DNA of 64,000 nucleotides from Pseudomonas putida W15Oct28 (GCF_000708715.2 NZ_JENB01000009.1:119688-183687); one strand, 5' to 3'. Numbered from the stretch's first letter, positions 1 through 12,495 are shown. Notes: generated by a model not told the origin, from the sequence alone. Translations and numbers: made by a program.

Positions 1-939
1 GAACACGCCGACCGGGCCGTTCCACAGGACGGTCTTCGACGACTTCAGCAGCTCGGCGAAGTTGGCCGCGGTTTGCGGGCCGATGTCCAGGATCATGTCG
101 TCGGCAGCAACGTCGGCGATGGCCTTGACGGTGGCTTCGGCAGTTTCGGCGAACTCCTTGGCAACCACCACGTCGACTGGCAGCGGTACGTTGACCTTGG
201 CGGCGATGGCCTTGGCGGTCTCGACCAGGTCAGGTTCGTACAGCGACTTGCCCACCGGGTGGCCGGCAGCAGCCAGGAAGGTGTTGGCGATGCCACCACC
301 GACAATCAGCAGGTCACAGATGGCGCTCAGGCTGTTGAGCACATCCAGCTTGGTGGACACCTTGGAGCCGGCAACGATGGCCGCCATCGGCTTGGCCGGG
401 GCTTTCAGCGCCTTGCCCAGGGCATCCAGCTCGGCCGCCAGCAGCGGGCCGGCAGCGGCAACCTTGGCGAACTTGGCCACGCCATGGGTCGAACCTTCGG
501 CGCGGTGAGCGGTGCCGAAAGCGTCCATGACGAACACGTCGCACAGGGCAGCGTATTTCTGCGCCAGCTCGTCGGCGTTCTTTTTCTCGCCCTTGTTGAA
601 GCGCACGTTCTCGAACAGCACCAGTTCGCCGGCCTGTACCGCGACACCGTCCAGGTAGTCGGCAACCAGCGGCACGTCACGGCCCAGGGCCTTGCTCAGG
701 TAGTCGGCAACCGGCTTGAGGCTGTTCTCGGCAGAGAATTCGCCTTCGGTCGGCCGGCCCAGGTGCGAGCAGACCATTACCGCCGCGCCCTTCTCCAGGG
801 CCAGCTTGATGGTCGGCAGCGCTGCCAGGATACGCGCGTCGCTGGTTACCACACCGTCCTTCACAGGCACGTTGAGGTCTTCGCGGATCAGTACGCGCTT
901 ACCTTGCAGGTCGAGGTCGGTCATCTTCAACACGGTCAT
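1..939 (-). CDS. pgk: Phosphoglycerate kinase, N-terminal 313 residues (cut by window start)
   Basis: Phosphoglycerate kinase transfers phosphate between 1,3-bisphosphoglycerate and ADP in cytosolic glycolysis and gluconeogenesis. Read on the minus strand from the ATG at 939, the protein starts [20 protein letters not shown] and continues with DLNVPVKDG, the typical PGK N-terminal substrate-binding segment. The C-terminal nucleotide-binding lobe lies outside the window. The start lies only 12 bp after the epd stop, so the gene is probably co-transcribed with epd and tktA in the usual Pseudomonas order tkt-epd-pgk. Identification is by sequence pattern; only the missing C-terminus is uncertain. 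Confidence 0.96.
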   Translation of the reverse strand, partial: MTVLKMTDLDLQGKRVLIREDLNVPVKDGVVTSDARILAALPTIKLALEKGAAVMVCSHLGRPTEGEFSAENSLKPVADYLSKALGRDVPLVADYLDGVAVQAGELVLFENVRFNKGEKKNADELAQKYAALCDVFVMDAFGTAHRAEGSTHGVAKFAKVAAAGPLLAAELDALGKALKAPAKPMAAIVAGSKVSTKLDVLNSLSAICDLLIVGGGIANTFLAAAGHPVGKSLYEPDLVETAKAIAAKVNVPLPVDVVVAKEFAETAEATVKAIADVAADDMILDIGPQTAANFAELLKSSKTVLWNGPVGVF

Positions 940-951
940 GAATGCAGTCCT

Positions 952-2013
952 TCAGGGCTGTTTGTTGCGGGTTGGGTGGACGACGTGCAGAAAGTGTTCG
1001 GCAACGTCGAGCATACGGTTGGCAAAACCCCATTCGTTGTCGAACCAGGCCAGCAGGTTCACCAGGCGGGGGCCGGAAACACGGGTCTGGCTGGCATCGA
1101 CAATCGCCGAATGCGGGTCATGGTTGAAATCACAGCTGGCGTGCGGCAGCTCGGTATAGGCCAGCAAGCCTTTCAGCGGGCCTTCCAGCGCGGCCTCGCG
1201 CAGCACCCGGTTGACCTCGGCCGCGCTGGTGTCGCGGGCGGTCTGCAGAGTGATGTCCAGGCACGAGACGTTGACGGTCGGTACACGTACCGCTTTGGCC
1301 TGGATTCGCCCGGCAAGTTCCGGGAGCAGGCGCTCGATGCCACGTGCCAGACCAGTGGACACCGGGATCACCGACTGGAAGGCCGAACGCGTGCGGCGCA
1401 GGTCTTCGTGGTGGTAGGCGTCGATCACCGGCTGGTCGTTCATCGCCGAGTGGATGGTGGTGATCTGCACGTATTCGATGCCGAACGCCTGGTCCAGCAC
1501 ACGCAGCAGCGGCACGCCACAGTTGGTGGTACACGAAGCATTGGACACCAGGCGTTCGCTGCCGGTCAGGCAGGCCTGGTTGATGCCGTAGACCACCGTG
1601 GCGTCAACGTCGGCCTCGCTGGCCATCGGCTGCGAGAACAGCACACGCGGCGCGCCGGCGTCGAGGAAGCGCTGGCCATCGGCACGGGTGTTATAGGCAC
1701 CCGAGCACTCCAGTACCAGGTCGATACCCAGCGAGGCCCAGTCGATGCCTTCGGGGGTGGCACTGCGCATTACCTTCACGCAGTCGCCATTGATATGCAG
1801 ACAGTCGCCATCGACCTTCACCTCGCCGGGGAAACGCCCATGGGTGGAGTCGAAGCGTGTCAGGTATTCCAGGCTGGCCTGGTCGGCCAGGTCGTTCAGC
1901 GCGACGATCTCGAAACCGGCCTTCGCCCCCCGCTCGAACAGCGCGCGCAGGACACAGCGGCCGATGCGGCCATAACCGTTGAGTGCAACTTTGTAGGGAC
2001 GCAAGTGGGGCAT
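952..2013 (-). CDS. epd: D-erythrose-4-phosphate dehydrogenase
   Basis: A GAPDH-family NAD-dependent dehydrogenase of 353 residues. Epd oxidises erythrose-4-phosphate to 4-phosphoerythronate, the first step of the DXP-dependent pyridoxal phosphate route. The Rossmann motif NGYGRIGR is near residue 10, and the catalytic Cys is in SNASCTTNC (about residue 161). It lies between tktA, whose reaction handles erythrose-4-P, and pgk, the usual Epd context. A longer frame reaches back to 2070, but the ATG at 2013 (MPHLRPYKVALNGYGRIG) matches the family N-terminus, and the extra codons fall in a REP region. A GAPDH role cannot be excluded from sequence alone, but context favours Epd. Confidence 0.92.
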   Translation of the reverse strand: MPHLRPYKVALNGYGRIGRCVLRALFERGAKAGFEIVALNDLADQASLEYLTRFDSTHGRFPGEVKVDGDCLHINGDCVKVMRSATPEGIDWASLGIDLVLECSGAYNTRADGQRFLDAGAPRVLFSQPMASEADVDATVVYGINQACLTGSERLVSNASCTTNCGVPLLRVLDQAFGIEYVQITTIHSAMNDQPVIDAYHHEDLRRTRSAFQSVIPVSTGLARGIERLLPELAGRIQAKAVRVPTVNVSCLDITLQTARDTSAAEVNRVLREAALEGPLKGLLAYTELPHASCDFNHDPHSAIVDASQTRVSGPRLVNLLAWFDNEWGFANRMLDVAEHFLHVVHPTRNKQP

Positions 2014-2059
2014 TCGTTGGCTCGCTAACGCATGATGGCTTTTGGGGCCGCGTTGCGGC

Positions 2060-2144
2060 CATCGCGACACAAGGCCGCTCCCACAAGAACCGCGCCGTCA
2101 TCTGAACAGCGCCGTACCTGTGGGAGCGGCCTTGCGTCGCGATG
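2060..2144. repeat. REP inverted pair (CGACACAAGGCCGCTCC type)
   Basis: Two nearly exact inverted arms, CATCGCGACACAAGGCCGCT and its complement, enclose a roughly 30-bp spacer between tktA and epd. One position differs between the arms (acacaagg versus ccttgcgt). The same arm type recurs near 13.75 kb and 45.61 kb. This is a P. putida-type repetitive extragenic palindrome that could act as a stem-loop in the tktA-epd transcript. Confidence 0.85.
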
Positions 2145-2202
2145 GAGGGCGAAGCCCTCCCCTTGCACGACCTGGAGGGCGTCACTGCCCTCCATTGTTA
2201 CA

Positions 2203-4200
2203 TCAGTCTTCCAGCAGCTCTTCGGCAGTGCCCAGGATGTTCTCCAGGGTGAAGCCGAACTCTTCGAACAGTGCCGGAGCTGGCGCCGACTCACCGTAGG
2301 TGGTCATGCCAATGATACGACCTTCCAGGCCGACGTACTTGTACCAGAAGTCGGCATGGGCGGCTTCGATGGCGATGCGCGCACCCACTTCCAGCGGCAG
2401 CACGGACTGCTTGTAGGCCGCGTCCTGAGCGTCGAACACGCTGGTGCTCGGCATCGACACGACGCGCACCTTGCGGCCTTGCTCGGTCAGTTTGTCGAAG
2501 GCCTGAACGGCCAGGCCCACTTCGGAACCGGTGGCGATCAGGATCAGCTCAGGCTCGCCAGCACAGTCCTTGAGCACGTAACCGCCACGGGCGATGTCGG
2601 CGATCTGCGCATCGCTGCGCACTTGGTGCTGCAGGTTCTGACGCGAGAAGATCAGCGCCGATGGGCCGTCCTTGCGCTCCAGGGCGTGCTTCCAGGACAC
2701 GGCGGATTCCACGGCGTCGGCCGGGCGCCAGGTGTCCAGGTTCGGCGTGCAGCGCAGGCTGGCCAGCTGCTCGATCGGCTGGTGAGTCGGGCCGTCTTCG
2801 CCCAGGCCGATGGAGTCGTGGGTGTAGACGTGGATCACACGTTGCTTCATCAGGGCAGACATGCGCACGGCGTTGCGGGCGTATTCCATGAACATCAGGA
2901 AGGTCGCGCCGTAAGGCACCAGGCCACCGTGCAGGGCAACGCCGTTCATGATGGCGGTCATGCCGAACTCGCGCACGCCGTAGTACATGTAGTTGCCGTT
3001 GGCATCTTCATGGCTGACGCCCTTGCAACCTTTCCACAGGGTCAGGTTGGAGCCGGCCAGGTCGGCCGAGCCGCCCAGCAGTTCCGGCAGCAGCGGGCCA
3101 AAGGCGTTCAGGGTGTTCTGGCTGGCCTTGCGGCTGGCAATGGTTTCGCCCTTGGCCGCGACTTCAGCAATATAGGCAGCGGCTTTTTCTGCGAAGTCGG
3201 CTGGCAGCTCGCCGTTCAGGCGGCGCTTGAGCTCGCTGGCCAGTTCCGGGAAGGCAGCAGCGTAAGCGTCGAAACGCGTGTTCCATTCGGCTTCGGCCTT
3301 GGCACCGGCTTGCTTGGCGTCCCACTCGGCGTAGATGTCGGCAGGGACTTCGAACGGACCGTGGTTCCAGTTCAGTTCCTTGCGGGCCAGGGCGATTTCG
3401 TCGTTGCCCAGCGGAGCACCGTGGCAGTCTTCCTTGCCCTGCTTGTTCGGCGAACCGAAACCGATGATGGTCTTGCAGCAGATCAGGGTCGGGCGATCGC
3501 TCTTGCGGGCGGTCTCGATGGCGGTACGGATCTCGTCGGCGTCGTGGCCGTTGACGTTGCGGATCACCAGCCAGTTGTAGGACTCGAAACGCTTCGGCGT
3601 GTCGTCGGTGAACCAGCCTTCCACTTCACCGTCGATGGAGATGCCGTTGTCGTCATAGAAGGCAACCAGCTTGTTCAGGCCCAGGGTGCCGGCCAGCGAG
3701 GCGACTTCGTGGGAGATGCCTTCCATCATGCAGCCGTCGCCCAGGAACACATAGGTGTTGTGGTCGACAACGTTGTGGCCGTCACGGTTGAACTGGGCGC
3801 CCAGCACTTTTTCGGCCAGGGCAAAGCCCACGGCGTTGGCCAGGCCTTGGCCCAGCGGGCCGGTGGTGGTCTCTACACCCGCGGTGTAGCCGAACTCCGG
3901 GTGGCCCGGGGTGCGGCTGTGCAGCTGGCGGAACGATTTGAGGTCATCGATGGTGACGTCGTAGCCGGTCAGGTGCAGCAGCGAGTAGATCAGCATCGAG
4001 CCGTGGCCGTTGGACAGCACGAAGCGGTCACGGTCGGCGAAGTTAGGGTTGCTCGGGTTGTGCTTCAGATAGTCGCGCCAAAGCACTTCGGCGATATCCG
4101 CCATGCCCATGGGGGCACCTGGGTGGCCGCTGTTGGCCTTTTGCACGGCATCCATGCTGAGTGCACGAATGGCGTTGGCACGTTCACGACGGCTGGGCAT
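2203..4200 (-). CDS. tktA: Transketolase
   Basis: A TPP-dependent enzyme of 665 residues that moves two-carbon ketol units between sugar phosphates in the pentose phosphate pathway. The N-terminus [20 protein letters not shown] and the motif [13 protein letters not shown] are characteristic. The TPP/Mg site is [18 protein letters not shown]. The pyrimidine-binding domain holds [20 protein letters not shown] in the C-terminal third. Length is normal for bacterial transketolases. The ATG at 4200 is preceded by an AGGAG at good distance, so the frame upstream to 4362 is not used. It is the first gene of the tktA-epd-pgk series and is divergent from the SahR-like gene. Confidence 0.97.
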   Translation of the reverse strand: MPSRRERANAIRALSMDAVQKANSGHPGAPMGMADIAEVLWRDYLKHNPSNPNFADRDRFVLSNGHGSMLIYSLLHLTGYDVTIDDLKSFRQLHSRTPGHPEFGYTAGVETTTGPLGQGLANAVGFALAEKVLGAQFNRDGHNVVDHNTYVFLGDGCMMEGISHEVASLAGTLGLNKLVAFYDDNGISIDGEVEGWFTDDTPKRFESYNWLVIRNVNGHDADEIRTAIETARKSDRPTLICCKTIIGFGSPNKQGKEDCHGAPLGNDEIALARKELNWNHGPFEVPADIYAEWDAKQAGAKAEAEWNTRFDAYAAAFPELASELKRRLNGELPADFAEKAAAYIAEVAAKGETIASRKASQNTLNAFGPLLPELLGGSADLAGSNLTLWKGCKGVSHEDANGNYMYYGVREFGMTAIMNGVALHGGLVPYGATFLMFMEYARNAVRMSALMKQRVIHVYTHDSIGLGEDGPTHQPIEQLASLRCTPNLDTWRPADAVESAVSWKHALERKDGPSALIFSRQNLQHQVRSDAQIADIARGGYVLKDCAGEPELILIATGSEVGLAVQAFDKLTEQGRKVRVVSMPSTSVFDAQDAAYKQSVLPLEVGARIAIEAAHADFWYKYVGLEGRIIGMTTYGESAPAPALFEEFGFTLENILGTAEELLED

Positions 4201-4362
4201 CGCTGATCTCCTGGGGGCTTGAATAGGTAGTGTTACGAAAAAAGGCGGCCATTTTCGCCCACTGGGGGGTTTGGGGCAATGACGTATGGTCGCAGTCGGG
4301 GGATTTTCCTGTGATTGGCATTCAATTCGGGGCAAAACCGGGTTAAGCGTCCCGCCCATCAC

Positions 4363-4388
4363 CCAATATCAAAACTTTTTGATATTGG
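4363..4388. promoter_or_regulatory. Perfect 26-bp palindrome, probable operator of the SahR-like regulator
   Basis: Arms CCAATATCAAAA and TTTTGATATTGG are exact complements separated by CT. The palindrome ends just before the putative -35 box of the downstream ArsR-methyltransferase gene. ArsR-family proteins bind such symmetrical AT-rich sites as dimers. Assignment as the autoregulatory operator is inference from symmetry and position. It could also influence tktA, whose start lies 163 bp away on the other side. Confidence 0.7.
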
Positions 4389-4390
4389 CC

Positions 4391-4419
4391 TTGCTAGGGC
4401 ATCGATGCCTGTCTAGACT
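4391..4419 (+). promoter_or_regulatory. Putative promoter giving a leaderless sahR-metK transcript
   Basis: TTGCTA (4391-4396) and TAGACT (4414-4419) are separated by 17 bp. The expected start of transcription (about 4426) nearly coincides with the ATG at 4428, and no Shine-Dalgarno sequence precedes that ATG. The promoter abuts the palindrome at 4363-4388. Prediction by eye only. Confidence 0.5.
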
Positions 4420-4427
4420 GCCGCCCC

Positions 4428-5420
4428 ATGAACCTCCGTGCGCAATCGATCCCCGAGCAACGCGAAGCATTGGCCGCCCTGTGCAAAGCCAGTGGCGACG
4501 CGCTGCGCCTGAACGTTTTGCGCGCACTGGCCAACGATTCGTTCGGCGTGCTGGAGCTGGCGCAGATCTTCGACATCGGCCAGTCGGGCATGAGCCACCA
4601 CCTGAAGGTGCTGGCCCAGGCCGAGCTGGTGGCAACCCGCCGCGAAGGCAATGCCATCTTCTATCGCCGCGCCCTGCCCGACAGCCTGCGCCTGGGTGGT
4701 AGGCTGCATGCGGCGCTGCTCGAAGAAGTCGACGACCTGGTCCTGCCGCCCGATGTGCAGGCGCGGATCGCCCAGGTGCAACAGCGCCGCGCGGCCACCA
4801 GCCAGGACTTCTTCTTGCGCGTTGAAGAAAAGTTTCGCGCCCAGCAAGACTTGATAGCCGGCCTGCCGCAGTACCGCGAAAGCCTGCTGGCGCTGCTCGA
4901 CAAACTGCATTTCGACCCGACCGCCAGCGCCCTGGAGGTGGGCCCCGGTGACGGCGGCTTCCTCCCCGACCTGGCCCGGCGCTTCGCCCAGGTGACCGCC
5001 CTGGACAACAGCCCGACCATGCTCGAACTGGCGCGCCAGGTGTGCCAGCGCGAGGGGCTCGACAACGTGAACCTGCAGTTGGCCGATGCACTGGGTGCAA
5101 CGGATGTGGCCGCCGACTGCGTTGTGCTGAACATGGTACTGCACCATTTCAGCGACCCGGCCCTGGCCTTGTGCCAGTTGGCCAAACGGGTGAAGGCAGG
5201 CGGCAGCCTGCTGGTCACCGAATTGTGCAGCCATGACCAGGGGTGGGCGCGGGACGCCTGCGGCGACCTGTGGCTTGGCTTTGAACAGGACGACCTGGCC
5301 CGCTGGGCCAACGCCGCCGGGCTGGCCCATGGGGACAGCCTGTACGTGGGCTTGCGTAACGGTTTCCAGATCCAGGTCCGCCATTTCCAGCGGACGGCTG
5401 GCGACATACACCATCGGTAA
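4428..5420 (+). CDS. ArsR-family regulator fused to SAM-dependent methyltransferase domain (SahR-like)
   Basis: A 330-residue protein. Residues about 10-100 form an ArsR winged helix (SGDALRLNVLRAL, then GQSGMSHHLKVLAQAELV as recognition helix, then EGNAIFYRRAL wing). Residues about 150-310 form a class I methyltransferase fold with the SAM/SAH-binding motif ALEVGPGDGGFLPDLARRF and VVLNMVLHHFSDP. This architecture matches SahR, an ArsR-family repressor described for proteobacterial SAM-cycle genes that is released from DNA by S-adenosylhomocysteine. The gene lies 18 bp before metK, so the two are probably co-transcribed. No metal-binding CxC motif of arsenic-type ArsR is evident in the HTH. 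The SahR role is inferred from domains and context. Catalytic methyltransferase activity is unproven. Confidence 0.85.
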   Translation: MNLRAQSIPEQREALAALCKASGDALRLNVLRALANDSFGVLELAQIFDIGQSGMSHHLKVLAQAELVATRREGNAIFYRRALPDSLRLGGRLHAALLEEVDDLVLPPDVQARIAQVQQRRAATSQDFFLRVEEKFRAQQDLIAGLPQYRESLLALLDKLHFDPTASALEVGPGDGGFLPDLARRFAQVTALDNSPTMLELARQVCQREGLDNVNLQLADALGATDVAADCVVLNMVLHHFSDPALALCQLAKRVKAGGSLLVTELCSHDQGWARDACGDLWLGFEQDDLARWANAAGLAHGDSLYVGLRNGFQIQVRHFQRTAGDIHHR

Positions 5421-5438
5421 ATTTCAGGAACCTTCGAG

Positions 5439-8460
<3,022 letters not shown>

Positions 8461-8607
8461 CCCATTGAGCAATGATTTTTTACCAATTTACTTGTAAGAA
8501 AAACCCGAGATTCAGCCGGAAAACCTCACCAAGGGTTTCTAAATAGGCAAAACCAAGGCAGGATTTCCACCAACTTTTGCTGCCCCGCCCCGTTCAGGAG
8601 GCTTTTT

Positions 8608-9000
8608 ATGAAACGTATTTCGACTCTTTTCCTGCTCGCATCACTGGGTCTGGCTGCAGGCGCCGTGCAAGCTGCCCAGCCGGAGCCTGGCCTGACCGGT
8701 TGTGCAGCCAAGCGCAGCGCCATCGAGAACCAGCTGAAAATTGCCCGCGACCACGGCAACAGCGACCAGGAAGCAGGGCTGGAAGAAGCACTGCGCGGCG
8801 TGGACAACTGCACCGATGCCAGCCTGCGCAAAGAGCGTGAGCAGAAGGTGCTCGATGCACGTCACGAAGTGGCGCAGCGGGAAAAAGACCTGAAGAAAGC
8901 CGAGAAAAAAGGCGACGCCGAGAAAATCAACAAGCGCAAGGACAAGCTGGCCGAATCGCGTAAAGAATTGCAGGAAGCCGTGGACGATCTGGATCGCTGA
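8608..9000 (+). CDS. DUF1090 (YqjC-like) periplasmic protein
   Basis: A 130-residue protein with a signal peptide (MKRISTLFLLASLGLAAGAVQAA), two cysteines in the N-terminal half (GCAAKRSAIE and VDNCTD), and then a highly charged Lys/Glu/Arg-rich helix likely to form a coiled coil (about residues 75-130). This is the DUF1090 family, whose function is unknown. A good Shine-Dalgarno (CAGGAGG) precedes the ATG. The two cysteines could form a disulfide in the periplasm. It follows ligB by 147 bp, and no functional link can be shown. Confidence 0.85.
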   Translation: MKRISTLFLLASLGLAAGAVQAAQPEPGLTGCAAKRSAIENQLKIARDHGNSDQEAGLEEALRGVDNCTDASLRKEREQKVLDARHEVAQREKDLKKAEKKGDAEKINKRKDKLAESRKELQEAVDDLDR

Positions 9001-9030
9001 CAGCGATTCGCGTTGCCCTTACTGGCCTCA

Positions 9031-9110
9031 TCGCCGGCAAGCCAGCTCCCACAGGTATCACACTGCCTTCAATTACTGCGCAGTACCTGTGGGAGCTGGC
9101 TTGCCGGCGA
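9031..9110. repeat. REP inverted pair
   Basis: Arms TCGCCGGCAAGCCAGCTCCC and complement, extended by ACAGGTA, face each other across about 26 bp between the DUF1090 gene and the convergent cytochrome gene. This arm variant (GGCAAGCCAGCTCCC) differs from the CGGGCATGCCCG type seen elsewhere. Confidence 0.85.
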
Positions 9111-9128
9111 TGCGGCCACAGCAGGCCA

Positions 9129-9575
9129 TCAATGATTACGAAACTCGGTATGGCACGCCTTGCACGCCGCTTCGACCTTGTCCATCGGCGCCTTCAATTG
9201 CGCAGCGTCCAGCGGCTGGCTGCGGCTGACATCGACCAGTTCGCCCGTGACGCTTTCCAGCTGCCGGGCCAGGTCATGAAAACGCGCCTGGCGCTCCCAT
9301 ACCTCGGGGCGCGCGGCGCTGTCGCCCTCATCACGTACCTGTGGAAAGTGCTGCCAGGGCTGGTGCGACAGGCTGTCCAGCTTCAGCGCACCGTCGGCAA
9401 ACTTCAGCCCGTCGAACGGCAACCGGCCACGCAGCATGCCGCCCAGGTCTTCGCTGGTCTTGAGCATGTCCTTGAAGATCACCTTGCGTTTGCCCAGTGG
9501 CGAGTTCGGGTCAACCCGGTCACAACCACTCAGGGCCAGGGCTGCCAGCAGAACAACGGTCAATCGCTTCAACAT
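9129..9575 (-). CDS. Class II (c'-type) cytochrome c lipoprotein
   Basis: A protein of about 148 residues. The N-terminus MLKRLTVVLLAALALSGCDR has a lipobox ending in Cys18, so it is probably a lipid-anchored periplasmic protein. A heme-binding CKACH sits about ten residues from the C-terminus (KVEAACKACHTEFRNH), the arrangement of cytochrome c'/c556. The middle is helical and charged. An upstream ATG at 9584 adds MSV and is less likely. It probably carries electrons or binds small ligands, but the partner is unknown. It stands alone and converges with the DUF1090 gene. Confidence 0.82.
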   Translation of the reverse strand: MLKRLTVVLLAALALSGCDRVDPNSPLGKRKVIFKDMLKTSEDLGGMLRGRLPFDGLKFADGALKLDSLSHQPWQHFPQVRDEGDSAARPEVWERQARFHDLARQLESVTGELVDVSRSQPLDAAQLKAPMDKVEAACKACHTEFRNH

Positions 9576-9694
9576 CACGCTCACTTCGGCCTACGCAAAT
9601 GGGCGGCCAGTATCGCTGCCCAAGGGCCAAACACCAATAGCCACATAAAAAACAGGGGCGAATCTTCATGTTCGCCCATGACAGGAATGCACAC

Positions 9695-10846
9695 ATGAAA
9701 TCTGCCCTGCGCCACCTGGCCTGGACACTCCCGGTACTGGCTTTGCTGGCCGGCTGCAACGGCGGCGAAAGCGCCAAGCCCGAGCCCCACGCCATTGCCA
9801 CCTACGCCCCGGCCACGTGGAAAGACCTGCCCGCAGTCAGCGACGAAGACCTGCTGGCCGGCTTCTACGCCTGGCGCAGCGGCTGTGAGAAGCTCAAGCG
9901 CGACCCGGTGTGGGCCGCCACCTGCGAAGCGGCCGGCAGCGACACGGCGAGCGCCGCCCAGGTGCGTACTTTCCTTGAACAGAACCTGCAGGTTTATGGC
10001 CTGCGCTCTGCCGAGAACAACGCCAACGGCCTGATTACCGGCTACTACGAGCCGGTCTACCCCGGCAGCCTGAGCCAATCGGCAACCAACCATGTTGCGG
10101 TCTATGGCACCCCGGATGACATGATCGTGGTCGACCTGGCCAGCGTGTACCCCGAGCTGAAGGGCAAGCGCCTGCGCGGTCGGCTTGATGGCCGGGTACT
10201 CAAGCCGTACGACACTGCCGAAGTGATCAACCGTAACGGCGTCAAGGCACCGGTGCTGGCCTGGCTGACCGACCCGATGGACCTGCAGTTCCTGCAGATC
10301 CAGGGTTCGGGCCGGGTACAACTGGAGGACGGCCGTCAGCTGCGCCTGGGCTACGCCGACCAGAACGGCCACCCCTACCGGCCGATTGGCCGCTGGCTGG
10401 TGGAACAGGGCCAGCTGAAAAAAGAAGAAGTGAGCATGGGTGCCATTCATGCCTGGGCCCAGGCCAACCCACAGCGCGTACCGGAACTGCTGGCCAGCAA
10501 CCCCAGCTATGTGTTCTTCAGCACCCGCCCGGACAGCAACGAAGGCCCGCGCGGTTCACTGAACGTGCCGCTGACAGCGGGCTACAGCGTGGCCATCGAC
10601 CGCAAGGTGATTCCGCTGGGGAGCCTGCTGTGGCTTTCCACCACTCGTCCCGATGGCTCGCCGGTAGTGCGCCCGGTGGGTGCGCAGGACACCGGTGGGG
10701 CGATTGCGGGTGAGGTGCGTGCCGACCTGTTCTGGGGCACCGGGCCGGAAGCCGGCGAGCTGGCCGGGAACATGAAGCAGCAGGGGCAGATCTGGATGCT
10801 TTGGCCTAACGGCAAGCCACTGCCTGAGGTACCTAAGGTACCTTGA
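9695..10846 (+). CDS. mltA: Membrane-bound lytic murein transglycosylase A
   Basis: A 383-residue outer-membrane lipoprotein that cleaves peptidoglycan glycan strands to 1,6-anhydro products. It has a signal peptide and lipobox MKSALRHLAWTLPVLALLAGC (Cys21). The MltA domain contains GLITGYYEPVYPGS, the substrate-groove segment FLQIQGSGRVQLEDG and the 3D domain with VGAQDTGGAIAG. The Asp in AQDTGG (about residue 332) is the catalytic position known in E. coli MltA. The ATG at 9695 gives a proper lipoprotein signal; the frame opens earlier at 9668 without benefit. Confidence 0.95.
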   Translation: MKSALRHLAWTLPVLALLAGCNGGESAKPEPHAIATYAPATWKDLPAVSDEDLLAGFYAWRSGCEKLKRDPVWAATCEAAGSDTASAAQVRTFLEQNLQVYGLRSAENNANGLITGYYEPVYPGSLSQSATNHVAVYGTPDDMIVVDLASVYPELKGKRLRGRLDGRVLKPYDTAEVINRNGVKAPVLAWLTDPMDLQFLQIQGSGRVQLEDGRQLRLGYADQNGHPYRPIGRWLVEQGQLKKEEVSMGAIHAWAQANPQRVPELLASNPSYVFFSTRPDSNEGPRGSLNVPLTAGYSVAIDRKVIPLGSLLWLSTTRPDGSPVVRPVGAQDTGGAIAGEVRADLFWGTGPEAGELAGNMKQQGQIWMLWPNGKPLPEVPKVP

Positions 10847-10860
10847 TCGGCGGTGGATTC

Positions 10861-10942
10861 TTCGCGGGCTTGCCCGCTCCCACGGGTACACCACAGTACT
10901 CAAGGGCTGTGGTGTACCCGTGGGAGCGGGCAAGCCCGCGAA
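10861..10942. repeat. REP inverted pair with perfect 35-bp arms
   Basis: TTCGCGGGCTTGCCCGCTCC extended to 35 bp is mirrored exactly on the other side of a 12-bp loop. It lies between mltA and the convergent MAPEG gene and is one of the two longest perfect pairs in the window. It may terminate or stabilise both converging transcripts. Confidence 0.92.
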
Positions 10943-10957
10943 GAAGGCAACCCGGTT

Positions 10958-11344
10958 TCAGACAGAAACCGCGAAGAACGACACGATAATTGCCAACCCG
11001 GCAAACCACACCAGCGAGCGCAAGGCCGCCCAATCGGCCAGGTAGCAGATGATGTAAAGCAAGCGGCTGGTGATGTACATCACCCCCAGCACATCCTGCG
11101 TCACCTGCTCGGCATTGCCGACGATATCCGCCACCAGCACCGCAGCCGCAAATGCCGGGAAGGCCTCGTAGCCATTCTGCTGGGCAGCATGGGCACGCCG
11201 CGGCAGGCCCGCCAAGGTATCAAGGAAGGCGCGAGGGTCGTGATTGTCCTTGAGGCCGAACCGGCCGCTGCTCACCTTGGCGATCAAGGCACAAAGCGGG
11301 TTCAGCAGCAGCGCGATCAGGATGCACCACAGGGCAACGGTCAT
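10958..11344 (-). CDS. MAPEG-family membrane protein
   Basis: A 128-residue protein with about four hydrophobic helices. MTVALWCILIALLLNPLCAL starts the first, and the ends are YITSRLLYIICYLADWAALR and SLVWFAGLAIIVSFFAVSV. The pattern NHDPRAFLDTLAGLPRRAHAAQQNGYEAFPAF (Arg-rich loop, then N-x-E-x-F/P) is the MAPEG signature (membrane-associated proteins in eicosanoid and glutathione metabolism). Bacterial MAPEG proteins are often annotated as inner-membrane proteins of unknown substrate. AAGGAG lies 9 bp before the ATG. Confidence 0.85.
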   Translation of the reverse strand: MTVALWCILIALLLNPLCALIAKVSSGRFGLKDNHDPRAFLDTLAGLPRRAHAAQQNGYEAFPAFAAAVLVADIVGNAEQVTQDVLGVMYITSRLLYIICYLADWAALRSLVWFAGLAIIVSFFAVSV

Positions 11345-11371
11345 GCTCAGGACTCCTTGTTCAAAAATGGG

Positions 11372-12205
11372 TTAGAGCTTCATCACCAGCATGCCAGCCA
11401 GGACCAGCCCGCAAGCTAGGAGTCTCGGCCCGCCAAAAGGTTCTTTGAGGTAGCGCATACCCAGCAGCACCACCAGGATCACGCTCAACTCCCGCAATGC
11501 GGCCGCCTCGGCCACCGACCCCAGGTGCATGGCCCACAACACCAGGGCATAACTGAACAATACGCAAAACCCTACCGCCAGCCCCAGGCGCCATTGCGTT
11601 CGCCAGAACAGGGCGAACGGTGCCCGCCGCGCCACACTGGCCAACAGCGGGAATTGCCAGGCACTGAGCAGGGTCAGCCATACCAGGTAGTCCCACGGTT
11701 TGCCCCACAAGCGCACGGCCTGGCCGTCGAACCAGGTGTAGCAGCCGATGCACAGGCCGATCAGGGCCACCACCGGCAGCATCGACCAGGGCAGCCGGTC
11801 ACCGCCGCCGCCCTGCCACAACAGGCAGGCCATGCCACAGGGGATCAGCAGGATGCCGATGATCTGCTGCTGGCTCAGCGACTCCCCGGCAAAGGCCAGC
11901 GTCAGCCCCAGCACCACCAGCGGCGACAGCCCGCGCATCAGAGGATAGACCAGCCCCAGGTCGCCCACGCGGTAGGCCTTGATCAGCAGGTAGCGGTACA
12001 GCTGCTCGGCCAGCGCCGAGGCTATCAGCCAGGGCCATATCTGCGCCGGCGGCAGATCGACGAAGGCCACAGCCAGCACTGCGAACACCAGCGCCACCGT
12101 GTCCATGCTGGCGATCACCAGCAAGCGCTCGCCGCTGAATTTGATCAGGGTATTCCACGTCGCATGCAGCAGGGCGGCGACCAGCACCAGGGATGTTGCC
12201 AACAC
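11372..12205 (-). CDS. EamA/DMT-family transporter
   Basis: A 277-residue integral membrane protein with about ten hydrophobic helices in two EamA-like halves. The first half contains WNTLIKFSGERL and YPLMRGLSPLVVLGLTL. The second ends AAALRELSVILVVLLGMRYLKEPFG before a final helix, the usual DMT hallmark. The substrate is unknown; metabolite export is typical of the family. The start is GTG (12205), with AAGGA about 9 bp upstream. It lies 27 bp upstream of the MAPEG gene on the same strand, so the two may be co-transcribed. Confidence 0.85.
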   Translation of the reverse strand: MLATSLVLVAALLHATWNTLIKFSGERLLVIASMDTVALVFAVLAVAFVDLPPAQIWPWLIASALAEQLYRYLLIKAYRVGDLGLVYPLMRGLSPLVVLGLTLAFAGESLSQQQIIGILLIPCGMACLLWQGGGGDRLPWSMLPVVALIGLCIGCYTWFDGQAVRLWGKPWDYLVWLTLLSAWQFPLLASVARRAPFALFWRTQWRLGLAVGFCVLFSYALVLWAMHLGSVAEAAALRELSVILVVLLGMRYLKEPFGGPRLLACGLVLAGMLVMKL

Positions 12206-12270
12206 GCCTTCTTATCCTTATAGCTTTTTATGGCTGTGAATATTACAGCGTGCAGGGGGACCGTCCACTT

Positions 12271-12355
12271 TGTGGGAGCGGGCATGCCCGCGAAGCATGC
12301 AACTCGGTGTATGGCACCGGCTTTGCCGGTGTTCGCGGGCACGCCCGCTCCCACA
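12271..12355. repeat. Composite REP pair with inner CACCGGC/GCCGGTG hairpin
   Basis: Outer arms TGTGGGAGCGGGCATGCCCG and complement (one mismatch) surround an inner hairpin CACCGGC-TTT-GCCGGTG. The same inner module with ATGGCACCGGC recurs in the elements at 18.1 and 61.9 kb. It lies between the divergent EamA and antiporter genes. The remaining bases of the gap (12356-12495) show nothing else I can name. Confidence 0.9.
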
Positions 12356-12495
12356 GGGTAACCAGTGCAGACTGTTACGGGAACGATTTGGACTAATTGG
12401 GTCAAACCCTGTGTCCCGAACCCCGCGCAAGGTCATCAAAGAACTGCCCGAGTCATTCGGGTAACGACTTGGAAGCCACTGTCACAGGATTCGGG

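Noticed and set aside
73..2028. Long plus-strand frame (651 codons) opposite pgk and epd
   Set aside because: Mirror frame produced by GC-rich codon bias; Gln/His/Val-rich product with no motifs, and the minus strand encodes clear enzymes.
2032..4206. 724-codon plus-strand frame opposite tktA
   Set aside because: Antisense shadow of transketolase with no domain pattern and no ribosome site.
12356..12495. Possible tRNA or small RNA before the antiporter gene
   Set aside because: No cloverleaf or clear terminator could be drawn; no promoter could be placed with confidence.
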